Below, piece by piece: positions 1 through 5,390 of a stretch of 12,573 bases of DNA. The notes under the pieces were generated by a model that did not search any database, was not told where the DNA came from, and worked only from the letters and a program-made list of their open reading frames with translations. Location of the stretch: NCBI GenBank assembly GCA_964417785.1, contig CAYQJO010000119.1, positions 1 through 12,573 of the forward strand, read 5' to 3'. The first letter of the stretch is position 1. Each line of letters begins with the position of its first letter. The stretch comes from DAOTUL01 sp034437435. GTDB taxonomy: Bacteria; Chloroflexota; Anaerolineae; Aggregatilineales; Phototrophicaceae. Position numbers and translations under genes: made by a program.

Positions 1-327
1 CTGCGCCCGCAGCCAGGGATGGATTATGCCAGATGCGACCAGTAAGATAAAATAATTCAATTGGGTGCGCTTTCTTTCTGCTTACGGTATGCGTGAGTAA
101 CCATTATGCCTTTATCTGATCTGGAAGCAACTATTTTTGAGATTGCAGTCGAACTCCTCCTGGTCGAACGCGAGAACCAGTATCCCAGTCTGCTCTATGG
201 TCAGGCGGTCGGTCGTCAGCGCCATCGGTTAGTGATTGCAAAGTCTGTTAATAATTTCTTGAATGTTTCTTAATATTCTTCTGGTCCAATTCCTGATGGA
301 GATAGACCCCATTTAAGGAGAATACCG
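1..327. other. Leader region upstream of the ABC operon
   Basis: This stretch holds no convincingly supported gene. All three forward frames entering from the left edge stop by position 55, so at most the last dozen or so codons of an upstream gene could be here and I cannot tell which frame. One 55-codon frame (106-273) is listed separately. The segment from about 236 to 285 is clearly more AT-rich than its surroundings and is the likely promoter zone for the ABC operon. The best pair there is TTAATA (248-253) with a 17-bp spacer to TAATAT (271-276), each a 4 of 6 match, so it is only a weak candidate. The hexamer TTTCTT occurs twice in the same zone. I see no clear operator palindrome. Confidence 0.5.
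106..273 (+). CDS. Possible small protein or gene remnant, 55 aa
   Basis: An ATG at 106 opens a 55-codon frame ending in TAA at 271-273. The predicted product starts MPLSDLEATIFEIAVELLLV and continues with a polar, arginine-containing second half. The first 20 residues could form an amphipathic helix, and the codons in the middle resemble those of neighbouring genes. Against it, there is no good ribosome binding site (only a GTGAG stretch upstream), the 3' end falls into the AT-rich presumed promoter zone of the next gene, and I recognise no family. It may be a real small protein, a decayed fragment, or chance. No function is proposed. Confidence 0.22.
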   Translation: MPLSDLEATIFEIAVELLLVERENQYPSLLYGQAVGRQRHRLVIAKSVNNFLNVS

Positions 328-1620
328 ATGAACAAGAGAAGTATGGTTTTGCTGGTCGCATTGCTGCTGGTCAGCCTGATCCCGGTTCAGGCCCAGGACG
401 ATGTGACCCTGCGCTATTTTATGTGGGACCCCTCGTTTGAGGAGACCGAACAACAGATGGTTGAAATCTGTGAAGCTGAACTCGGCATCAGCGTTGAGTT
501 GGAGACCCTGGGTACACCCGACTACTGGACCCGCATGCAGGCGATGGCCGCCGCCGACGATCTGCCGGATGTCTTCTCGATGAGTTCGGGTTTCGTTGAA
601 GAATGGACTCGCGACGGTCTGGTAATGAACATCCAGGAATATGTGGACCGCGACATCATGCCGGCTGCCGATGAATACTTCACTGGTGCCTTCGATGTGG
701 CCCGCGATGACAACGGCGACATGTATGCCTTCCCCTTCGCTCTGGTTGAGACCGTGCTGTTCTACAACCAGGACGCCTTTGACGAAGCTGGTCTGGAATA
801 CCCGACGTCAGAGTGGACCTGGGACGACTTCCGCGCTGCCGCCGAAGCCCTGACGGTTGATGCGGATGAAGATGGTCTGATCGACCAGTACGGTCACTGG
901 TTCTATGGCCGCTACGCTCAGATTGAACCCTGGATTTTCCAGAACAACGGTGGTTTCTTCAACGAAGACGGCACCTTTGAACTGGACACCAACGCTGTTG
1001 AGGCGCTGGAATTCCTGAACGGCTTGATCGAGGATGGTGTGGCCGCCCAGCCACTTGAATTTGAAGGTATTCGCCAGCAGGACGTTTTCCCGCTGGGCCT
1101 TTCCGCCATGTGGATTGACGGTGCCTGGAACATCAGCAATGTGCGCACCCAGCACGAAGGTGTTGAGGGCTTCAATTGGGCGATTGCCCCCATTCCGCGT
1201 GGTCCGCAGTGGGAGCAGGATCGTGCTTATGGCTGGCCGGACCTGCTGGCGATTGCGCCCGACACTGAGTATCCGGATGCTGCCTGGGACTTCATCGAGT
1301 GTATGACTGGCCCCTTGCGCACGGTCGATCTCAGCTTCCCCGGCAAGATTCCAGTCTATCGCTCGACCGCCGAAGTCGAAAGCTGGCTGGAACTGGACAT
1401 GATGCCGTCCAACAAGGACTTTCTGCTGGAATGGGCGCAGAATGTCGGCCCAACCTCCTTCACCCCTGGCTGGGGCGAATGGCGCGGTTACACCGATGGT
1501 GCCGGTATGCAGGGTCAGCTTGACGAGGTTTTTAACGGCAACCAGTCGCTTGAAGACGCCATTGCCAACATCAACACCTATGCCAACGAGGTACTGAACC
1601 GTACTGCTGGCGAAGGTTAG
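328..1620 (+). CDS. Sugar-type ABC transporter substrate-binding protein
   Basis: This 430-aa protein is the extracytoplasmic receptor of an ABC importer of the carbohydrate-uptake class (family 1 solute-binding fold), which delivers ligand to the two permeases encoded just downstream. Residues 1-22 form a Sec signal peptide: Lys/Arg near the start, a hydrophobic core, then a VQA|QDD junction typical of signal peptidase I. There is no lipobox cysteine, so the protein does not look like a lipoprotein. The mature part has the usual family features: an early segment with YWTRMQAM followed by a DLPDVF motif, and DGAWNISNV in the middle. Length is normal. AAGGAG at 315-320 sits 7 nt before the ATG. 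Sugar, sugar alcohol or glycerol-phosphate ligands are all possible; the ligand cannot be read from the sequence. Confidence 0.92.
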   Translation: MNKRSMVLLVALLLVSLIPVQAQDDVTLRYFMWDPSFEETEQQMVEICEAELGISVELETLGTPDYWTRMQAMAAADDLPDVFSMSSGFVEEWTRDGLVMNIQEYVDRDIMPAADEYFTGAFDVARDDNGDMYAFPFALVETVLFYNQDAFDEAGLEYPTSEWTWDDFRAAAEALTVDADEDGLIDQYGHWFYGRYAQIEPWIFQNNGGFFNEDGTFELDTNAVEALEFLNGLIEDGVAAQPLEFEGIRQQDVFPLGLSAMWIDGAWNISNVRTQHEGVEGFNWAIAPIPRGPQWEQDRAYGWPDLLAIAPDTEYPDAAWDFIECMTGPLRTVDLSFPGKIPVYRSTAEVESWLELDMMPSNKDFLLEWAQNVGPTSFTPGWGEWRGYTDGAGMQGQLDEVFNGNQSLEDAIANINTYANEVLNRTAGEG

Positions 1621-1630
1621 TTTCCCCGGC

Positions 1631-1663
1631 GGCCTGTCTTTGGGACAGGCCGTCTTTTTCTTT
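1631..1663 (+). terminator. Intrinsic hairpin between binding protein and permeases
   Basis: The arms GGCCTGTC (1631-1638) and GACAGGCC (1644-1651) pair perfectly over 8 bp around a TTTGG loop and are followed by a T-rich run (GTCTTTTTCTTT). It starts 10 bp after the stop of the binding-protein gene and ends just before the permease start. This is the standard architecture of a partial terminator or 3'-stabilising stem that gives more binding protein than permease from one operon. Confidence 0.8.
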
Positions 1664-1676
1664 CCAGGTGGTCCCT

Positions 1677-2561
1677 ATGCATTACAACAAAATCACACCC
1701 TATCTGTTTATCGCGCCCATGATTGGCGGTTTGCTGCTTTTCCGTCTCGGTCCGATTGTGGCGTCGTTCTTCATCAGCTTTACTCGCTGGAATGTCCGCA
1801 CGGACCCGGTGTGGGTGGGGCTAAACAATTACCGCGAATTGTTCGCTCAGGACGCTTTCTGGGAGATTCTGGGCAATACGTTGATCTTTGTCGTGTTCTA
1901 TCTGCCCGGCGTGATGATCCTGGCTTTGATGATGGCGCTGTTGGTGAACCAGAAACTACGCGGGATCGCCTTCTTTCGTGGGCTTTATTTCATGCCCTAC
2001 ATCACCTCGATGGTGGCGGTAGCGATGGTATGGAACTGGATTTTCAGTACCCGCTACGGGTTGATTAACCACATCCTGCGCACCTTCTTCGATGTCGCCC
2101 CCCGCGATGTCCCGGCATGGCTGGCGGATAAAGACTATGCGCTGTATGTGCTGATTATCGTCACCATCTGGAAATCGGTCGGTTTTCAGATGATGATCTT
2201 TCTGGCCGGACTGCAAAGCATCCCGGCGTATCTCTACGAAGCGGCGGAGATCGACGGGGCCAGCCGCTGGCAGCAGTTCTGGCGTATTACCCTGCCCATG
2301 CTCTCCCCGGTGACATTCTTCGTGCTGATTATCTCGATCATCGAAGCCTTCAAGACCTTTGAGGTGACGTTCACCATGACCGAGGGTGGTCCGCTCAATT
2401 TCTCGACCACACTGGCATATTATGTCTACCAGACGGCGTTCATTCACAATAGGATGGGCTTTGCATCCAGCATCGCGTATGTGCTGGTGGCGCTGGTGGC
2501 GGTTATTACCATCTTCAATTTCGTTGTGCGCCGCCGCTGGGTGGCCGAGGATACCTATTAG
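1677..2561 (+). CDS. ABC transporter permease, MalF/UgpA type
   Basis: This 294-aa integral membrane protein is one half of the translocation channel of the importer. It has about six hydrophobic segments, beginning with PYLFIAPMIGGLLLF near residue 10, and the binding-protein-dependent permease signature at about residues 187-212 (YEAAEIDGASRWQQFW then LPMLSP), the EAA loop that docks onto the ATPase. I chose ATG 1677 over GTG 1668 because AGGTGG at 1666-1671 overlaps the GTG but lies 5 nt before the ATG. The stop codon is one base from the start of the second permease, indicating translational coupling. The family assignment is secure, the substrate is not. Confidence 0.93.
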   Translation: MHYNKITPYLFIAPMIGGLLLFRLGPIVASFFISFTRWNVRTDPVWVGLNNYRELFAQDAFWEILGNTLIFVVFYLPGVMILALMMALLVNQKLRGIAFFRGLYFMPYITSMVAVAMVWNWIFSTRYGLINHILRTFFDVAPRDVPAWLADKDYALYVLIIVTIWKSVGFQMMIFLAGLQSIPAYLYEAAEIDGASRWQQFWRITLPMLSPVTFFVLIISIIEAFKTFEVTFTMTEGGPLNFSTTLAYYVYQTAFIHNRMGFASSIAYVLVALVAVITIFNFVVRRRWVAEDTY

Positions 2562-2562
2562 G

Positions 2563-3480
2563 ATGACCACGCGAGCGATCAGCCCATCTCGAACCCGGTA
2601 TCAGACACGTCAGCAGGTCCAGCGGTCTTTGCGGACTTTGCTCAATTACGCCCTGCTGACGTTTTTCGCCATCTTCACGGTTTTTCCCTTTGTGTGGATG
2701 CTTTCGACCACATTCAAGTCGCAGGGGGCGATTTTCTCACTGCCGCCCGAACTCATTCCTGATTTGCTGTTCCAGGACACCATGTTCGACAGCTATGAAG
2801 AGGTCCTCACCCGGCACAACTTCATCCGCTACACCTTCAACAGCTTCTTCATCGCTACGATGACCGGCATCGGCCAGATTCTCACTTCGTCTCTGGCGGG
2901 GTTCGCCTTCGCCCGCATGCAGTTCAAAGGCAAAAATGCGCTCTTCGCCATCTTGCTGGCGACCACCTTTTTGCCGGTGGAAGTGACGATTATCCCGGAG
3001 TTCCTGCTCGGTATCCGGGTGTTCCATCCGCTGCTCGAACCGATTGGTGGCTGGCTGGACACCTACTGGCCGTTGATTCTGCCCTCGTTCATGGTCGGGT
3101 CATTTGGCACCTTCATGATGCGTGAGTTTTTCCTGGGTATCCCGAAAGACCTGGAAGAAGCGGCTGCCCTGGATGGGGCTGGTGTGTTCCGCATTTACTG
3201 GAATGTGTTCCTGCCGCTCTCACGTCCGGCGCTGACGACACTGTTTCTGCTGGCGTTCATTAACAACTGGAACGAACTGCTGCGCCCGGTGCTGTATATC
3301 TCCGACAGCGATTTGCGCACCGTTACCCTGGGATTGACCACCTTCCAGAACGAATACGGCGCACAGTGGAATTTGTTGTTATCCGGTTCGGTAATCGCCA
3401 TCCTGCCGCTGATCGTCGTGTACATCCTGGCGCAGCGCTACATTGTTGAGGGAATCGCCACTACCGGCCTCAAAGGCTAA
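2563..3480 (+). CDS. ABC transporter permease, MalG/UgpE type
   Basis: This 305-aa protein is the partner channel subunit of the preceding permease. A cytoplasmic basic N-terminus is followed by a first membrane helix near residues 26-48. The EAA loop is at about residues 198-222 (EEAAALDGAGVFRIYW then LPLSRPAL), and the end GIATTGLKG matches the usual C-terminal signature of MalG-like proteins. The frame is open further upstream, but the ATG at 2563 directly follows the first permease's TAG and gives a normal family length. No ATPase gene follows. In related systems a shared MsmK/MsmX-like ATPase encoded elsewhere powers several importers, and I infer the same here. The last 4 bases overlap the convergent phosphodiesterase gene. 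Confidence 0.93.
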   Translation: MTTRAISPSRTRYQTRQQVQRSLRTLLNYALLTFFAIFTVFPFVWMLSTTFKSQGAIFSLPPELIPDLLFQDTMFDSYEEVLTRHNFIRYTFNSFFIATMTGIGQILTSSLAGFAFARMQFKGKNALFAILLATTFLPVEVTIIPEFLLGIRVFHPLLEPIGGWLDTYWPLILPSFMVGSFGTFMMREFFLGIPKDLEEAAALDGAGVFRIYWNVFLPLSRPALTTLFLLAFINNWNELLRPVLYISDSDLRTVTLGLTTFQNEYGAQWNLLLSGSVIAILPLIVVYILAQRYIVEGIATTGLKG

Positions 3481-4151
3481 CCGTCGCGGGCCTGCCGCGC
3501 TGCTGCCGGCCAGTTGCAGGTGCCACCGTACACCCCCAGCGCCGCTAACCGGGGTACGTCCGCTGGTTCACGGATCAACCATGTACGGACGGTCAATCCA
3601 GCCTGGTGTGCCACTGCGACTAACTCCGGTTGGGTCAGAATTGCCTGCGCCGTCGGGCAGATTTGTGAGCCACCCCATTCGCGGGTCAGGGCAATCGCCT
3701 CCTGACTCCATTCGCGGGTAAGCCACCCCACCGGGTTTTCGGGTGCGTGGCGTCGCAGCGATGCCACACTCTCGATCCAGAATGAGGTGAACTCGGTCTG
3801 CTGCCAGATATGATCCGGCACCAGATCATGCACCAGATTGACCAGAGCTGCCTCCACACCTGGCGCTTTGATCTCCCAGCAGAACGGGATGACACTGCCG
3901 AAACGGGCCAGTGCCTGGGCGACGGTCATTAAATTGGGTTCGAGTGCGCGTAGCTGGTTGAGTGTGTGTTCCAGGACGATGTGGTCCTTGATGGTGCCGT
4001 CGTGTTCCAGCACGAGAATATCGTCGGCGGTGATGCGGACGTCGGTTTCTATCAAATCGCTTTGCTGCTCGATGGCAAGCTGAAAGGCCTCGGCGGTGTT
4101 ATCCTGTGCATCTGCGCTGGCACCCCGGTGGGCGATGATCTTGAAAGGCAT
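3477..4151 (-). CDS. Glycerophosphodiester phosphodiesterase family protein
   Basis: This 224-aa enzyme has the TIM-barrel GDPD fold, which hydrolyses glycerophosphodiesters to glycerol 3-phosphate and an alcohol. Visible active-site elements are AHRGAS with His8 and Arg9, IETDV with metal ligands Glu35 and Asp37, LEHD with His50, and WEIK with Glu93. All catalytic and metal residues are therefore present. The usual ENT motif reads DNT (17-19), and the usual C-terminal GVDGIITDRP segment is replaced by GVYGGTCNWP (206-215), so the exit of the barrel is divergent. There is no signal peptide, so it acts in the cytoplasm. AGGAG lies 7 nt before the ATG. It resembles UgpQ in type and sits next to a UgpB/A/E-like operon, but convergently. 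Substrate preference is unproven. Confidence 0.88.
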   Translation of the reverse strand: MPFKIIAHRGASADAQDNTAEAFQLAIEQQSDLIETDVRITADDILVLEHDGTIKDHIVLEHTLNQLRALEPNLMTVAQALARFGSVIPFCWEIKAPGVEAALVNLVHDLVPDHIWQQTEFTSFWIESVASLRRHAPENPVGWLTREWSQEAIALTREWGGSQICPTAQAILTQPELVAVAHQAGLTVRTWLIREPADVPRLAALGVYGGTCNWPAAARQARDG

Positions 4152-4182
4152 TCAATTTCTCCTGATAAATGACACTGTACCC

Positions 4183-4205
4183 TGCACTAATCCGTATATA
4201 GTGCA
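4183..4205. promoter_or_regulatory. Operator-like dyad TGCACTA-N9-TAGTGCA
   Basis: A perfect 7-bp inverted repeat (4183-4189 and 4199-4205) lies in the 67-bp gap between the divergent phosphodiesterase gene and the small membrane-protein gene. The spacer ATCCGTATA carries a -10-like TATATA overlapping the right arm (4195-4200). A -35-like ATGACA (4169-4174) lies upstream but with a long 20-bp spacing. The geometry suits a dimeric repressor binding across the promoter of the rightward gene, and possibly of both genes. No regulator is encoded nearby. Confidence 0.45.
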
Positions 4206-4218
4206 TAAGGAGGTGCGA

Positions 4219-4620
4219 ATGAGACGAATTTTGATGATTTTGGCTCTGGCGTTCCTGGCTGCTGCGCTGGTATTTCTTCAATTCTACTGGATTCCAGTTT
4301 CGACGGGCGACCGGTTCGCCCAGGCTGTCGCTGATTTTGATCTGGTGACGATGGAGGACCTATTGTGTGATGCGACCACACTTGGAGCGATTCGCGAAGA
4401 CCTGGCCGGTCGCGTGACAGGTCTCCTGCGCGACCGGGTGCTATTCGAGTTCGATTCAGATTACGATGTGATGCGCGGTGATTATCACTTTCGGCTGCAT
4501 TTGAGCGACCGCAGCGGCTTTTTGAGCCTGCGACTGGACGCCTCACCGGAGATCACACTTGATTTGAAACGCAGTTTCTTGCGTGCGTGTGTCAATGGGG
4601 TACATAGTTCATCTGGCTAG
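4219..4620 (+). CDS. Small membrane-anchored protein of unknown function
   Basis: I do not recognise this 133-aa protein. Residues 3-24 form one hydrophobic helix after MRR, with no lipobox and no clear signal-peptidase site, so it is probably tethered to the membrane with its C-terminal domain outside the cell. The outer part begins with a helical stretch (about residues 30-72), followed by a strand-rich region (about 73-118) that alternates charged and hydrophobic residues. It has two cysteines, Cys50 and Cys124, which might pair outside the cell. I chose ATG 4219 because an almost ideal AAGGAGGTG (4207-4215) precedes it; the frame extends further upstream but without a comparable site. The strong binding site suggests good translation. 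It precedes the CheB-like gene by 105 bp and may have its own promoter. Confidence 0.75.
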   Translation: MRRILMILALAFLAAALVFLQFYWIPVSTGDRFAQAVADFDLVTMEDLLCDATTLGAIREDLAGRVTGLLRDRVLFEFDSDYDVMRGDYHFRLHLSDRSGFLSLRLDASPEITLDLKRSFLRACVNGVHSSSG

Positions 4621-4672
4621 CGAGGTGGATGGTTCATAAGTCTATGGGTGTATCCTCCATATCTACGACGCC

Positions 4673-4702
4673 TATATTAGAAGGACTTGTTATCCTAATA
4701 TA
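4673..4702. promoter_or_regulatory. AT-rich inverted repeat upstream of the CheB-like gene
   Basis: TATATTAG (4673-4680) and CTAATATA (4695-4702) form a perfect 8-bp inverted repeat with a 14-bp spacer, ending 23 bp before the ATG at 4726. A TATAAA hexamer (4699-4704) overlaps the right arm and could serve as a -10 box, though I find no good -35. The repeat is a candidate operator. It is too AT-rich and lacks a T-run, so it is unlikely to be a terminator. Confidence 0.35.
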
Positions 4703-4725
4703 AAGCATTGTAAAAGGATTATCCA

Positions 4726-5295
4726 ATGACCGGAATACCGAGATTGGTCGCGATTGCCGCCTCAACGGGTGGGCGAGTGGCGTTGAATCAGATCATCAAA
4801 GACCTACCGGGCAATTTCCCGGTTCCGGTTGTTGTAATGTTGTGTGGTGGCGATGGCGATTTGATGCCGCTGGCGACATGGCTGAACAATCATTCTGAGC
4901 TGGGTGTGATTATGGCGCGGAGTGATGAAATGCTGTGTCCGGGCTGGGTTTATCTGGCTCCGGAGCATATGCGGTTGTCGTTCAAGCATGATTTTACCCC
5001 TTCATTGACACCTGCTGAACCGTCTTGCGATGTCTTCTTCAACTCTATTGCCGAAGTTTTCGCCATGGACGCGATTGGTGTGGTCTTGAGTGGCGTCGGT
5101 CGGGACGGGGTTTCGGGAATGCTCAACCTGTATCGTGCCGGTGCCATGACGATTGCTCAGGATCGGACAACCTCGGTCGCGCATGAAATGTCCGGTATGG
5201 CGATTGCAATGGGTGCGGTTCGTCTGGTTATTCCCATCAACCAGATTGCGTCGATCCTTGTTCGATTGACAAATAGGATGGCTGTTCGGGCATGA
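4726..5295 (+). CDS. Stand-alone CheB-type methylesterase domain, altered triad
   Basis: The 189 residues match the catalytic domain of chemotaxis protein-glutamate methylesterase CheB, which demethylates or deamidates receptor glutamate side chains. There is no receiver domain. The nucleophile motif ASTGG (Ser13) and the aspartate motif LSGVGRDG (Asp127) are in place, as are VYLAPEHM (75-82) and SCDVFFNSIA (100-109). Where CheB has VQHMP with the catalytic histidine, this protein reads MLCGG, putting Cys40 at that position, so ordinary esterase activity is doubtful. AGGA (4715-4718) precedes the ATG by 7 nt. No chemotaxis gene (cheA, cheR, cheW, receptor) is in the window. It may be a regulatory or ligand-binding derivative. 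The family is clear, the activity is not. Confidence 0.85.
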   Translation: MTGIPRLVAIAASTGGRVALNQIIKDLPGNFPVPVVVMLCGGDGDLMPLATWLNNHSELGVIMARSDEMLCPGWVYLAPEHMRLSFKHDFTPSLTPAEPSCDVFFNSIAEVFAMDAIGVVLSGVGRDGVSGMLNLYRAGAMTIAQDRTTSVAHEMSGMAIAMGAVRLVIPINQIASILVRLTNRMAVRA

Positions 5296-5351
5296 TTGGC
5301 TATCATCCGTAACACGCCCAAACCATTACGCATCATCCGCTGCTGTCAGGC

Positions 5352-5381
5352 TATACTTGAAAATAGCGATTCAGCAGGAGG
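5352..5381 (+). promoter_or_regulatory. Weak -10 box and ribosome binding site of comM
   Basis: TATACT (5352-5357) matches the -10 consensus at 5 of 6 positions and lies at a suitable distance from the start, but I find no convincing -35 hexamer at 16-18 bp. AGGAGG (5376-5381) is a strong ribosome binding site. It lies 9 nt before ATG 5391 but only 3 nt before GTG 5385, which decides the start in favour of the ATG. Confidence 0.4.
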
Positions 5382-5390
5382 AAAGTGTGT

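Noticed and set aside
1668..1676. GTG at 1668 as the start of the first permease
   Set aside because: The AGGTGG binding site overlaps this GTG, so it cannot serve it; the ATG at 1677 has correct spacing.
1956..2570. Long minus-strand open frame of 204 codons across the first permease
   Set aside because: It lies fully antisense to a gene with clear permease motifs; its translation is rich in His, Arg and Asp with no recognisable domain, and it is a by-product of GC-rich codon use.
5305..5338. Repeated CATCCG/CATCATCCG before comM as a regulatory repeat
   Set aside because: Only two short, imperfect copies; easily chance, and not placed at a recognisable promoter position.
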